Part shown: positions 31,735 through 42,318 of the stretch, one piece after another
How positions within the stretch are numbered: the stretch's first letter is position 1
Layout of the letters: each line of letters begins with the position of its first letter
Assembly (NCBI GenBank): GCA_039583875.1
Contig: CM077162.1
Location: forward strand, 164,135,826-164,199,825
Source of the DNA: Platanthera guangdongensis
Taxonomy: Eukaryota > Streptophyta > Magnoliopsida > Asparagales > Orchidaceae
Direction: 5' to 3'
Length of the DNA: 64,000 nucleotides
Notes under the pieces: model-generated
The model's database searches: none
The model's input: only the letters and a program-made list of their open reading frames with translations
What the model was told of the DNA's origin: nothing
Made by a program: the position numbers and the translations under genes

Positions 31735-32289
31735 AGCTACCTTTCGCCGATCGACGTGGAGAACGTGAATGCGGGGTTCCCGAAATAATTATTTCGCTGG
31801 AAGCTGTGCCAAACAACATAATCGGGAAGATTTGGCTGGTGGAAGTATGGGGGAGATCAATTATTTGGACGGGATTTAGTAAATTATATGTGTGGGTAAT
31901 CAATTTTGATTTTTTTTAAATAAACAAAAGAAATAATAATCATTAAATTAAAAGTTGAGGAGTAAAGTGGGTATTAGAAATGTTTCACAAAAGTATGTTT
32001 TTCCTTTATAAAATAGTATAATTACATGTTGCCCGTTCTCGATGCGTCGCTGCGGGCTTCGCCCGACCAGGCGGGCTTCGTCCGCCCCACGGCTTCGCCA
32101 CGCAATGAAGCGGGCTTCGCCCGCTTGGTATTCAAGCAGGCTTCGCCCGTCCCCCGGCTTCGCCCACAGTAGTTTTTTAAAATATAAAAGAATTAAAATT
32201 TATTAGAATTTTTATTAAGATTTATTTGAATTTTTAATAATTTAATTCATTATTTAAAACAAATAATAAAAAAATAAATTGAAAACGGT
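31735..32289. other. AT-rich flank with a cluster of CGGGCTTCGCCCG hairpins
   Basis: The region after the MULE has no recognisable gene. At 32051-32167 there are five or more copies of a short self-complementary motif around GCGGGCTTCGCCCGC. It is flanked by AT-rich DNA, a sharp change in base composition. The following 32170-32285 is A/T-rich with no features. Confidence 0.55.
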
Positions 32290-32595
32290 GTCATTCCCCC
32301 TCCCCGTTCGACGTTCGTCGAACGGGTCACACGGGCAGGACCACACACTGGCAGGGCCAACCCATTCGACGTTCGTCGAACGGGTCACACAGGCAGGGCC
32401 TCACACGGGCAGGGCCAACCCGTTCGACGTTCGTCGAACGGGTCACACGGGCAGGGCCTCACACGAGCAAGGTCACCGCCGGCGGCAGCCCTACCCGGTC
32501 GACGCCGGACAACCCCCGGCGTGTTCGTCGGAGGCTGGCGAACCCGCCGGTGGGCGCTGGGCAGGCTGCCGGAGGGCGCCATTTAGGCCGCCGGC
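32290..32595 (-). repeat. Dispersed repeat R, copy 1 (left part), with three 58-bp palindrome units
   Basis: TTCGACGTTCGTCGAA occurs at 32307, 32365 and 32423, each in a unit with CGGGTCACACGGGCAGG. The adjoining GC-rich part (CGGACAACCCCCGGCG, then TGTTCGTCGGAGG) matches 62180-62260 in inverted orientation. Athila inserted at 32591-32595, and copy 1 resumes at 49786, where GGGTATCAGGATTTC again matches the inverted copy near 62110. I cannot place this repeat in a known class. Confidence 0.7.
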
Positions 32596-34235
32596 TGATG
32601 CACTCTCGGCAAGTGTACCGATCGCTGTCAAGTAATAAAAGTGAGGAGTTTAATCCCCGGATATCGATCTCTCGAGTAGTGCAAGTATGAAGTGTGATTT
32701 CGCTATATGAAAAAGAGATTGCAAGCGGGAAAGTAGCCAAAGGGGGTTTTGAATGAGATTCCTAAGTTAACAACAAAAAAACTATAGCGGTCGTCGTCAC
32801 CGCGTCGCTTGGGTGGAGTACTATGGAGAGTAGTATGGACGATGGACGAACAGCGAGGGTCGCAATCACCTCTTCACAACGCACGCTTATAGCAATCGCT
32901 AGAACGGCACAATCACAACAAACACAAGAAATACTGAAACTTAACAACACAAGCAATGGTTAAGACATAACAACATAAAGACATGCTGAAACCTTAAGCA
33001 AAATATTGTTCTCAAACAACAATCTCACTAACACGAGTTCAGAATGAAGAAACCACACGAAGAGGTGGAGAAATACAACCGAGCGCAGAAACGCTTTCCG
33101 AGATTCACGACCGGATTCAAGGGTTGTCGGGCCTTGTCCGAGCTCGGTCTTCGGATGACGTTCGGGAACCAAGAAGGGTTGTCACTTCCTTCGAATATCC
33201 CGTCTTCTTCGTGAATGATCGTTGTGCTAGTTCTGACCGAAGAACTCCGCAAGTGCAGCAACAAAGAGCTCGGATGGTAGCCTGGAGTTCGAAGAAGATG
33301 AAGGTGGTCGGAGACAAAAATATTGTAAGGTTTCTGAGGAGAAACGGTTGCTGGATCAACTCTCCAAGGAGGAGAGAGAAAATGGCGGTTGGAGGCGAGT
33401 TTTCCCGCTCTGAGGAGCAGAAATGGCGGGGGAGCGGAGCTGGATCCTTGGAAAGAAGAAATCTGCAACTTAAATAGAAAAGTCAGAAAAATTGGTCACG
33501 CACGGTTTGGGGCACGGCCGTGTGCAAACCGTGAGATATTAACTTTCAGAATAGACACGAGAAAGGAGAAGCATTCACCCGTGCGTTTTCCCTCGCGCAC
33601 GGGCGGTTCCGCCCGTGCGTAAAGGACATCGCACGGGTAGCGACAGAGTGCTGGAAAATAGAAAGACACAGGAAAACCGTGCATTTTACTCGTGCACGGG
33701 CGCAGCAACCCGTGTGTGAACAATGCCCACGAATAACCATAGAACGGAAAAAACTAGGAAGCTACAGGAAATCCGTGCGTTTCCTTCACGCACGGTTTTG
33801 AAGAAACCGTGCGTCAACCGTGCGTGAAGATCGTCAAATTCAGCTCGACGAAATTCGTCGAGCTCGGCTCGACGTTCTTCCATCTACTAAAACACACGAT
33901 TTCACGCAAACCGTACGTGAAAGAAACACACGACCGTGCGTTTTCCTTAAGATAGAATCCCTGCCTTTGGGAAAAACGCACCACCTCCACAATTGAACCA
34001 CAACTGGAGCACGACTCCCAGCACCAATAAAACAAACAAACAGAACCATGGGGAGCACCATGTGCTTACCCCTAACAACAGAATGTACAATTGCACACCC
34101 TCGGGCCAAAACAGTGCACAAAAGGGTCCATGACCGAACGATGAAAATATAACTGATTTCCAGTTGAAATGCAGTGCACGAGTGAGAAAAATAGCCCAGA
34201 TGAGTCCAAAAACCCTATAAATATCGGACTCATCA
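32596..34235 (-). repeat. 3' LTR of Athila
   Basis: Pairs with 48131-49780 over its whole length. A palindrome at 33597-33618 has arms GCACGGGCGG and the complement around TT. TCGACGAAATTCGTCGA lies at 33845-33861. Many CCGTGCG/CGCACGG runs follow. Confidence 0.95.
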
Positions 34236-34493
34236 CACAACTAGACTTAAACATTTGCTCGTCCCGAGCAAATCATCTCTCAGTAGACTCGAAAATAGCT
34301 AGCTGGCTTAGAAATTTCAAAAATAAGATAAAGCGAGAAATCGAATAATCATGGGTACAAAAAATATAATAGATAAACTTTTTAATTATGCTACGAAGTT
34401 TATAAATTTCGACAAGTGTAAATAAGTATTGTAACTACTCAAAAATAGAATTCAGGAGAATCGTTCAGTCATGCATAGGAAGAAAATAGGCAG
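34236..34493 (-). other. Athila internal sequence next to the 3' LTR
   Basis: This is a short AT-rich non-coding stretch. TTGCTCGTCCCGAGCAA (34255-34271) is a small palindrome. The polypurine tract expected beside the LTR is not clear. The last bases, GGCAG (34489-34493), serve as the target duplication of copia-2. Confidence 0.6.
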
Positions 34494-36279
34494 TGTTAAA
34501 CTTTTCTCAACGCGGTCAGCAAGGTAGCCCAAACGCCAAATTAATATCTTCGGCACTACCCAGTTCTCACGTTGAACCAACGGAAAACCAAGGAACAAAG
34601 GTTAATCCCAACAAACAATGGAAGCACAAGCAGATCTTTTATTCATTCACTTCTTTACAACACGAGACATACATAGCGAGACATGATTTCGCTAGTATAA
34701 CAGCTGTAAACAGAAAAGCACCAAAACCCAAGCCGGGAGGACAGCACTGGAGTCCGCCGAGACCGCCGAGGTCGCCAGGGTCGCCGAGTCCGCTGAGATC
34801 GCCCGAACTAAGCTGCAATCCGCCGAATAGCCACGGAGTCCGCTGAAGCCGCGAGGCCGCACGGACACGCCGTTATTCGTCTCCTGCTGAAGCTGAACTG
34901 AGGAACACCCCCTACCCGCCTGAAGTCGGCGGACAGGTTATTGAAGCTGGCAAAGTTGAAACAAAGTTGACAAGTCGCAGAGCGACCTCCTGCTGAATCC
35001 GCAGAGACCGCACAACTTGCAAGTACTTGACCGAAGTCAAAGCCAAACTCCTGGCTCCTTGAAGCTACCTGCGCGACCTGCACAGAGCAAACCGTCAGCA
35101 CTGAATTAATCCGCACGGACAGACAAACTGAGACCGCAGCTCCTTGCCCAACCCAACTTACTGTTCACTCTAGTTACTGTAGATGTGCCCGGGGGTCCTA
35201 TTTATAGGTGAGGTGAGGAGTGTGGTCACCGCCCTAGAGATAGCGACTTCGCCCTAGCCCGCGCGATTACAAAACACCGTCCGCCGAGTCCGCAAGGACT
35301 TAGCCGGATACCAAGGAAAACTGCCAGGAGCAAGACAACATTGGCGAACCCTCTCCAGTCCGTCCAAGCTATGCGGACAAGGCATCAGCTCGCAAAGCCT
35401 CCAACCACTGCAGGACAGCAATCCCCCTTCAATGGCAGTCCGCACAACCCGAGGCAGTCCGGAAGGCTCAAACCTCAATCCTCCACAGGTCCACGACCAA
35501 AAACAGACAGCAAGTCCGCCCGGTCAACAGCGGACTTGGCGGATACAGCGGACACCATGGTCCTGGCACAGAGTGTGACCAAGTCCAAAACCATCAAAGG
35601 CCAATGCGAGCATGGCGGACATAAACTCCCGTCCACCAAAACATCATAGCACAGACCGCCAGCAGTCTGCATGCTACTCGCACACCTACCCCATCGCAGC
35701 AGCCTCCTCCCGGACTCCAAACATCAGTCCGCCAAAGACCTCCACAGCAAAAACACCTGCTATAACACCAGAGCTCGACAAGGCCTCAGCCAAGCTCTAA
35801 GCCCAGTCCGCAATAGCCCACACTGCAGACACACTAGTCCGCAAGCTTCTTGCGGACATGAGCCAAACCTCCTATCAGCACAAGCTTGCACCACGACCAC
35901 TAAGCAATACACCAGTCCGCAAAGCCTCCATCCCCTCAGGCTGCTCCTTGGCAAAACCACAACCAACGCCTTATCCGCAGATACCAGGCCGCATAGTCCG
36001 CGGACTTCACCCGTGCAACCCGCTCAGAAGAACAGCTGGCTTCCACTAGACTTTCCACCAGGCCGCACACAACAATCTGCCCAGTCCGCCAAAGCTGTCC
36101 GCCCAGGCCGCCTGGCCTGTCCTGTAATGTCCCCTGGGCCATCCGTGGTCCTCATCCGACTAGGCCTCCGTTAGACCGTTACCGGGCTGCAGCCCAAGCA
36201 CTCCAACCACTCTCCCTCCACGGGCGGGTTGTTGGTGGCCTCATCCTCCCTTTGATGAGCGAACTCGACAGTTAAGCTG

Positions 36280-36392
36280 GGCCGTACGGGGACTTCCCAA
36301 GAGGTCACCCATCCCAGTACTACTCTTGCCCAAGCACGCTTAACTGCGGAGTTCTGATGGGATCCGGTGCTCTAGTGCTGGTATGGTCGCAC
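36280..36392 (-). pseudogene. 5S rRNA-like sequence in unit A(-) number 1
   Basis: On the minus strand GTGCGACCATACCAGCACTA, then GCACCGGATCCCATCAGAAC, and TTAAGCGTGCTTGG, closely follow plant 5S rRNA. The 3' end departs from 5S after GGGAAGTCCCCGT. The internal control regions for RNA polymerase III are largely present. It is embedded in the composite and is not a 5S gene array unit. Confidence 0.88.
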
Positions 36393-36401
36393 ACCTTTTA
36401 T

Positions 36402-36919
36402 TGTAACGCCCCTAGCCGATCCAACGTGACAGCATCACGGCTCCGCTCTAGGCGACGCTACCGGGCTGCAGCCCAAGCACCCCAACCCCCCTCCCTCCAC
36501 AGGCGGGTTGTTGGTGGTCACAGCCTCCCTTTGATGAGGTAAACTCGATAGTCAAGCCCGCACTACGGGGACTTCCCAGGAGGTCACCCATACCAGTACT
36601 ACTCCAGCCCGAGCACGCTTAACTATGGAGTTCTTTCAACTCTCATCACCAATTGAGCTGTAGCTCAATTGGTGATGAGAGTTGAAAGAACTCCATAGTT
36701 AAGCGTGCTCGGGCTGGAGTAGTACTGGGATGGGTGACCTCCTGGGAAGTCCCCGTAGTGCGGGCTTGACTATCGAGTTTACCTCATCAAAGGGAGGCTG
36801 TGACCACCAACAACCCGCCTGTGGAGGGAGAGGGGTTGGGGTACTTGGGCTGCAGTCCGGTAGCGTCGCCTAGAGTAGAGCCGTGACGCTGTCACGTTGG
36901 ATCGGCTAGGGGCGTTACA
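36402..36919. repeat. Inverted pair of B units, centre at 36660/36661
   Basis: 36402-36660 and 36661-36919 are near-perfect reverse complements, from TGTAACGCCCCTAGCCGATC to GATCGGCTAGGGGCGTTACA. The centre reads CAATTGAGCTG/TAGCTCAATTG. On the plus half TAGCTCAATTGG matches the polymerase III A-box consensus. It is followed by GAACTCCATAGTTAAGCGTG, the 5S-like part that lacks the 5S 5' end. Confidence 0.9.
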
Positions 36920-36932
36920 ATAAAAGTGCACT

Positions 36933-37018
36933 CTTGGGGCTATCCGATAAAATTGTAACGATACAGAGAAGATTAGCATGGCCCCTGCGCAAGGATGACA
37001 CACATAAATCGAGAAGTG
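36933..37018 (+). pseudogene. U6 snRNA-like segment fused to a 5S-like unit
   Basis: CTTGGGGCTATCCGATAAAA, ACGATACAGAGAAGATTAGC, then CCCCTGCGCAAGGATGACAC and ATAAATCGAGAA match plant U6 snRNA across about 86 of roughly 102 nt. Only a few bases differ. It lacks the first bases of U6 and the 3' end with its T run. At 37019 it passes directly into CAGCTCAATTGG and the 5S-like sequence. It has no plant U6 promoter elements in front, only the ATAAAAG spacer, so it is not a normal U6 gene. Confidence 0.9.
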
Positions 37019-37277
37019 CAGCTCAATTGGTGATGAGAAGTGAAGGAACTCCATAGTTAAGTGTGCTTGGGCGAGAGTAGTACTGGGATGGGTGACCTCC
37101 TGGGAAGTCCCCGTACGACCCAGCTTAACTGTCGAGTTCGCTCATCAAAGGGAGGCTGCGGCCACCAACAACCCACCCGTGGAGGGAGAGGGGTTGGAGT
37201 GCTTGGGCTGCAGCCCGGTAACGGTCTAACGGAGGCCTAGTGGGATGAGGACCACGGATGGCCCAGGGGACGTTACA
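37019..37277 (+). repeat. A(+) unit downstream of the U6 segment
   Basis: It starts with the tRNA-like CAGCTCAATTGGTGATGAGA, continues with TTAAGTGTGCTTGGGCGAGA of 5S type, and ends with the A-type tail (ATGGCCCAGGGGACGTTACA). It is followed by a short palindromic joint (37278-37297) to the next unit. Confidence 0.85.
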
Positions 37278-37297
37278 ATAAAAAGTGCACTTTTTAT

Positions 37298-37576
37298 TGT
37301 AACGTCCCCTGGGCCATCCGTGGTCCTCATCGCAATAGGCCTCCGTTAGACCGTTACCGGGCTGCAGCCCAAGCACTCCAACCCCTCTCCCTCCACGGGC
37401 GGGTTGTTGGTGGCCGCAGCCTCCCTTTGATGAGCGAACTCGACAGTTAAGCTGGGCCGTACGGGGACTTCCCAGGAGGTCACCCATCCCAGTACTACTC
37501 TCACCCAAGCACGGTTAACTGCGGAGTTCTGATGGGATCCGGTGCTCTAGTGCTGGTATGGTCACACACCTTTTAT
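37298..37576 (-). repeat. Unit A(-) number 2 with 5S-like sequence
   Basis: Near-identical to 36123-36401. The 5S-like part is 37456-37567 (minus strand), including CACCGGATCCCATCAGAACT. It ends with the TTTTAT spacer before the next B unit. Confidence 0.87.
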
Positions 37577-38107
37577 TGTAACGCCCCTAGCCGATCCAAC
37601 GTGACAGCATCACGGCTCCGCTTTAGGCGACGCTACTGGGCTGCAGCCCAAGCACCCCAACCCCTCTCCCTCCACAAGCGGGTTGTTGGTGGTCACAACC
37701 TCCCTTTGATGAGGTAAACTCGATAGTCAAGCCCGCACTACGGGGACTTCCAAGGAGGTCACCCATCCCAGTACTACTCCTGCCCGAACACGCTTAACTA
37801 TGGAGTTCTTTCAACTCTCATCACCAATTGAGCTGCTTAACTATGGAGTTCTTTCAATTGGTGATGAGAGTTGAAAGAACTCCATAGTTAAGCGTGCTCG
37901 GGCTGGAGTAGTACTGGGATGGGTGACCTCCTGGGAAGTCCCCGTAGTGCGGGCTTGACTATCGAGTTTACCTCATCAAAGGGAGGTTGTGACCACCAAC
38001 AACCCGCTGTGGAGGGAGAGGGGTTGGGGTGCTTGGGCTGCAGTCCGGTAGCGTCGCCTAGAGCGGAGCCGTGACGCTGTCACGTTGGATCGGCGAGGGG
38101 CGTTACA
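37577..38107. repeat. Second inverted pair of B units, rearranged centre
   Basis: 37577-37835 is B(-) and about 37855-38107 is B(+). Between them about 20 bp of an extra partial B unit (CTTAACTATGGAGTTCTTTC) breaks the symmetry. The outer end GGGGCGTTACA is the right end of the whole composite. Confidence 0.85.
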
Positions 38108-38401
38108 TGTCCCGTCAACCACTTCCACTTCCAAATTTCAACACCCCCCCTTGAAGTGGGAAGTGGTGACCAAGCCCAGCAAGCTGCGCAAGAACTCAAA
38201 GGGCCCCTTCGACAGTGGCTTCGTGAAGATGTCAGCAAGATTATATTCACTCCGAACATGCCCGACCAACAGAGATCCCTCCAACACCTTCTCGCTGATG
38301 AAGTGGTGATCAATCTCTATATGCTTGGTCCTAGCGTGACACACTAGATTGTTAACCAGTTTGAGAGCACTCTCGTTGTCACCCCGGAGTAAAGTAGGCC
38401 C

Positions 38402-41400
38402 TTACACTTCTTCATAAACATCCTCTATAAGCCTCCTCAACCAGATGGCTTCCCGAGCAGCCAAGGCAGAAGCCTTATACTCTGCCTCTGTAGTGGAGAC
38501 TGACACAGAGTCCTGTTTCTTGATACACCATGAGATGCTAGCTGAACCGCAAGTGAACACATAACCTGAAGTAGACCTTTGATCATCCGAATCACCGTCA
38601 TAGTCAGCATCCGTGTACCCAAGAAATGCAAACTCCGAGTCCCTTCCATAGAGGAGTCCCATGTCAGAAGTTACCTTGACAACGAGATTGCCTTGGTTCA
38701 GCCATATACCGACTTACTCGCCCAACAGCATAAGCAATGTCTGGCCTTGTAATCGTCAGGTAAATCAAGCTCCCAACAAGATCCCTGAACACCAAGGGAT
38801 CATGAAGAACCCTTCCCTCATCTCGTCGGAGCTTCAGCCCAGGTTCCAGTGGAGTAGTGCACTTCTTCCCTTCGCCCATGCCGAACCGCTTCACAATGCG
38901 ATCAACATACCCTTTCTGGTAAATTAGAACCCCGCACTCCTTCCTCTCCACTTCGAGACCGAGAAAGTGATGCAACTCTCCCAAGTCTTTCATCTCGAAG
39001 CGCATAGCAAGCTCAGCCCTGAGCCTTGCTACTTCCCCCTCCGAATTCCCTGTGATGATCATATCATCCACATACAGCAGGACCAAGACTTGTAGCTCCC
39101 CCTTCTTCTTGACAAACAAGCTTGAATCCGAGTTGGAAGCAAGGTATCCACAGAATTGCAAGTACTCTGCAATCTTCCCATACAACGCTCTAGGAGCTTG
39201 CTTCAACCCATAGAGAGCCTTCCTGAGTTTGCAGACATAGTCCGGATGCTTTTTAGAGACAAAACCAAGCTGCTGATCCATGAAGATGTCCTTGTCAATC
39301 TCTCCGTAAAGAAAGGCGTTCTTCACATCGAGTTGCCACAACCTCCAACCCTTGCTAGCAGCCAAGGCGATCACCACTCTTACTGAAGTCATCTTCGCAA
39401 CTGGATTAAATGTCTCCTCATAGTCTTCTCCATACTACTGTGAGAATCCTCTAGCGACCAGGCGAGCCTTGAACCTATCAATGCTCCCATCAGTCTTCTT
39501 CTTCAACTTATACACCCACTTGCAAGTAACCAGAGTAATGCCATCAACCTTGGGCACAAGGTCCCAGGTTTCATTCTTCTTCAGAGCATCAATCTCTTCT
39601 TTCATGGCACCTTCCCACTCCTTCACTCCAGTGGCCTCGTTGAAGTTTGCAGGCTCTCGCTCATCCAGAGGACCTGCAAAGAAGCAGGAGATAAAGCTCA
39701 CTGCATTCTCATCACAGTACCGAGCTGGTGGCTTAACCACCCTCTTCGATCTCCGAAGGGTCGGCTCCTTGCTCACTGCTTCCGTTGCTTCTTCGAGCTC
39801 AACTCCTACCTGGGGCAAGCATTGAATAGTGCTCCCCCTGCTTCCTAAGCCAGAAGGCTCAGCCTCGGAGTTAGAAGCAACAGGAGCTGCTGGTGAAACA
39901 GCAAGCTCCTCTTCCAAGCCTTCAGCAGCCACCACTGGTGCTTCATCACCCTTGCTACTTCCGGTTAGCTCAACCGAGCCACCTCCATAAGACGTCAGCT
40001 CGTCAAAGACAACGTCTCTTGATACCACGAACTTCTTCGTCACAGGGTCTATGCATTTACATCCCTTCTTCCGCTCATCGTATCCAACAAAGACAAGATT
40101 CCTTGCCTTCGCATCCAGCTTAGTCCGTGAAGCATCCGGGACATGCACGTAGCAAGTTGACCCGAACACCCGAAGGTGTCCAACACTCGGCTTCTCCTTC
40201 AGCAACAGCTCAATAGGAGTCTTCATATTGATAGGGCTGAGTGGCATCCGGTTGATGACGTAAGCAGCACAAGACATCCCCTCCGCCCAAAATGACCTTG
40301 GGATATCTTTCGCATGAAGCCAGCATTTGCAGGTCTCCGTCAGATGACAGATCTTCCACTCTGCTACCCCATTTTATTGTGTAGTGTGAGCACAAGTAAG
40401 CTCTCGTTGGATCCCGTGCTTCCTACAGAAGTTAGAAAACTCGGAGGAAACAAATTCACCCCTGTTATCAGTTCTAAGGTTCTTAATCTGCAAGCCAAGC
40501 CGGCTTTCTACCAACTCCTTAAACTCCACAAACAAACGGAAGGCTTCCGACTTCTCCTTTAAGAAGTACACCCAAGTATACCTTGAGTAGTCATCAACCA
40601 AGACAAGCATGTATCTGCTTCCACCAAGGCTGCCAGTAACCGTCGGTCCCATCAGGTCGCTGTGAATGCACTCCAATGGTTTCTTGCTCCTTGTTTATGA
40701 TTTATCAAACGGAAGGCGATGTGCCTTATCGTATTGACATCCCGCGCAAACATGCCCATCACCAAAGGAGGACAACTTAGGCAACCACTTCACCAAACTT
40801 CTACTAGTCATCGCCTTCAGCTTGTCCGTGCCAACATGCCCCAGCCTCTCATGCCAGATAGCAGCGCTATCATTGGCCCTCATCCTATCAACATATGAAT
40901 TGGTGGCAAGAACAAACAAGTTCTTCACCCTCCTCCCTACATGAGCAACATCAGTCTTCACCGCTGATACGTTGTGAAGGAACCTCACGTCTGTTGGCCC
41001 AAATAGAATGTGATAACCAGCGTACACCGCATTAGTCACCAAGAAGAGGTTTTTCTTCATGCCCGGCACGTGATACACACTCCTTAACGTGAGTGGCCCC
41101 TGATCACTACCCAAAGACACGACCCCCTCTTTCTCTACTGCATAAACAGTATTATCAGCAGTGATAATAGCTTCATTACCTGAGTACGCCTGCATGGAGG
41201 TGAACTTCGACTTGTCTCCGGTGAGGTGATGACCACACCCGGAGTCCACGATCCACTCGCCGTTGAAGTCCTCAGCAGACAAGGCTCGGACACAAGTGCC
41301 CGTCATAAAAGCTCCGCCCCATTCTACTTCTTCACTTCTCGAGCAAGTTTCCTCCTTTCCCGCAGCATGCCCAGGCTGCAGTTTGACCTTGCAGTCCCGC

Positions 41401-41615
41401 TTGAAGTGCCCTCGCTGATGACACTGGTAGCACTTCAATTTCTTCTTCCAGTCCTTAGGAGAATTGCTCCTCTCCGGCTGATATGAAGTTGAAGTCTCCT
41501 TCTCACCAGCGACCTGCACCTTCTTCTTCTTCCCTTCCCATCCTTTCTTCTTTCCTGAGAAGAGAGCTTCGCTGCCTTCCTGATTCAGGTTCACTCTAGA
41601 CATCTGCCTTGCCAA
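38402..41615 (-). pseudogene. copia-2 pol with gag 3' end, zinc knuckle to RNase H
   Basis: One phase runs from 41615 to about 38680. It contains the zinc knuckle CYQCHQRGHFKRDC, protease WIVDSGCGHHLTG, pre-integrase WHERLGHVG with CAGCQ, and integrase HSDLMGP, LRTDNRGEF and NGVAEWK, where Glu is kept. RT has QLDVKNAFLYGEI and LLYVDDMIITG. A deletion of about 30 bp with a frameshift near 38690 removes the AAKRILRY-type stretch before RNase H (FLGYTDADYDGD). Stops lie near 40694, 40373 and 39434. RT motifs are intact but the polyprotein is broken. Confidence 0.92.
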
Positions 41616-41637
41616 GCTCTCCTACGATGCAAGAAAA

Positions 41638-42195
41638 TTATCCAACTCCAGCAAAGACGGCTGAGTATCCCACCCTTGAACAGATGTCACAAAGGCCACA
41701 TACTCCTTCCGCAAGCCGCAGATTATGTGTCTTTTTCATCTTAGCCTCAGAGATAGGCTCATCAGGATCCAGTGCCGACAGCTCAGCACACAAGCTCTTC
41801 ATCTTTAAGAAGTACTTCGAGATGGAAAGGTCTCCCTGAGTTGCTCTGGCCAACTCATTCTCCAGGAACTGAAGCCGCGCCACATTCTTCCTATTGAACA
41901 ACTCATCAATGATTGTCCAAATATCAGCAGCCGACTCACATCCAATGATGTGATCAAACAGTTCCGGGGACACGGCCCTCTTTAGAATGAACTCCGATTT
42001 AGCATTTGTTCTTCTCCAGAGCCTAACCTGCTCAGCAGTACCGAACGCAGCCGTGACTTCCTGCCTGTCGTCACCACCGACGACTTCCCACAGCTCCTCG
42101 CCAAGAAGATAACTCTTCATGCACGACTTCCACTTCTTGAAGTTAGTCGGCGTTAAGAGTTCAATGTCCAGACCTCTTGCAAAGCTCCCTTCCAT
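41638..42195 (-). pseudogene. copia-2 gag
   Basis: The likely start is the ATG at 42195 (MEGSFARGLDIELLTPTNF). LGEELWEVV and ARLQFLENELARATQGDLSI are typical of plant copia gag. A one-base frameshift near 41730, after KMKKTH, throws the 3' end out of phase, and a stop sits in the restored phase near 41625 where Gln would fit. The gene continues into the zinc-knuckle part listed with pol. Confidence 0.88.
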
Positions 42196-42306
42196 TGCAA
42201 CACATGTTGGCAACCTTTCAGAAGCTTCGAGTAACAACACAGGTTGATCACCACACAAGCCCTGAGTAACAAGACTGGTTGACTACCGCTCACACAACTG
42301 AACATC

Positions 42307-42318
42307 GCTTTGATACCA
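42307..42318 (-). other. Primer-binding site of copia-2 (tRNA-iMet type)
   Basis: The minus strand reads TGGTATCAAAGC directly after the LTR, one base from the initiator-tRNA-Met match TGGTATCAGAGC. Confidence 0.85.

Larger units (their letters stand above)
36123..38107. mobile_element. Palindromic composite of 5S-, tRNA- and U6-like units (Cassandra-like)
   Basis: TGTCC flanks both ends (36118-36122 and 38108-38112), so the 1985 bp moved as one piece into the copia-2 LTR. The ends are TGTAATGTCCCC and GGGGCGTTACA. Inside are seven units of about 260-360 bp in alternating orientation: A(-), B(-), B(+), U6-A(+), A(-), B(-), B(+). A units start with a 5S rRNA-like sequence. B units share the later 5S part but start with a tRNA-like A box. 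Joints carry an ATAAAAG spacer. Cassandra TRIM elements are known to carry 5S in their LTRs, but here the terminal repeats are inverted rather than direct and a U6 piece is fused in. No protein is encoded. Confidence 0.85.
34494..38143 (-). repeat. 3' LTR of copia-2, split by the 5S/U6 composite
   Basis: 34494-36122 matches 42319-43996, and 38113-38143 matches the remaining 31 bp (ACTTCCACTTC to AATTTCAACA). The insert 36123-38107 carries TGTCC on both sides. The LTR is rich in AGTCCGC and GTCCGC repeats. Confidence 0.93.

Noticed and set aside
34236..34493. Env-like third gene of Athila
   Set aside because: The space before the 3' LTR is too short and has no open frame or membrane segment.
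35341..36174. Open frames rich in Ser/Pro/Thr on the plus strand
   Set aside because: They lie in the copia-2 LTR, recur in the other LTR (43166-43709) and reflect its GTCCGC repeats.
36280..36392. Functional 5S rRNA gene
   Set aside because: The 3' part departs from 5S, there is no tandem 5S array or T-run terminator, and it is a module of the inserted composite.
36933..37018. Functional U6 gene
   Set aside because: Both ends are truncated, and the upstream sequence element, TATA box spacing and T-run terminator of plant U6 genes are absent.
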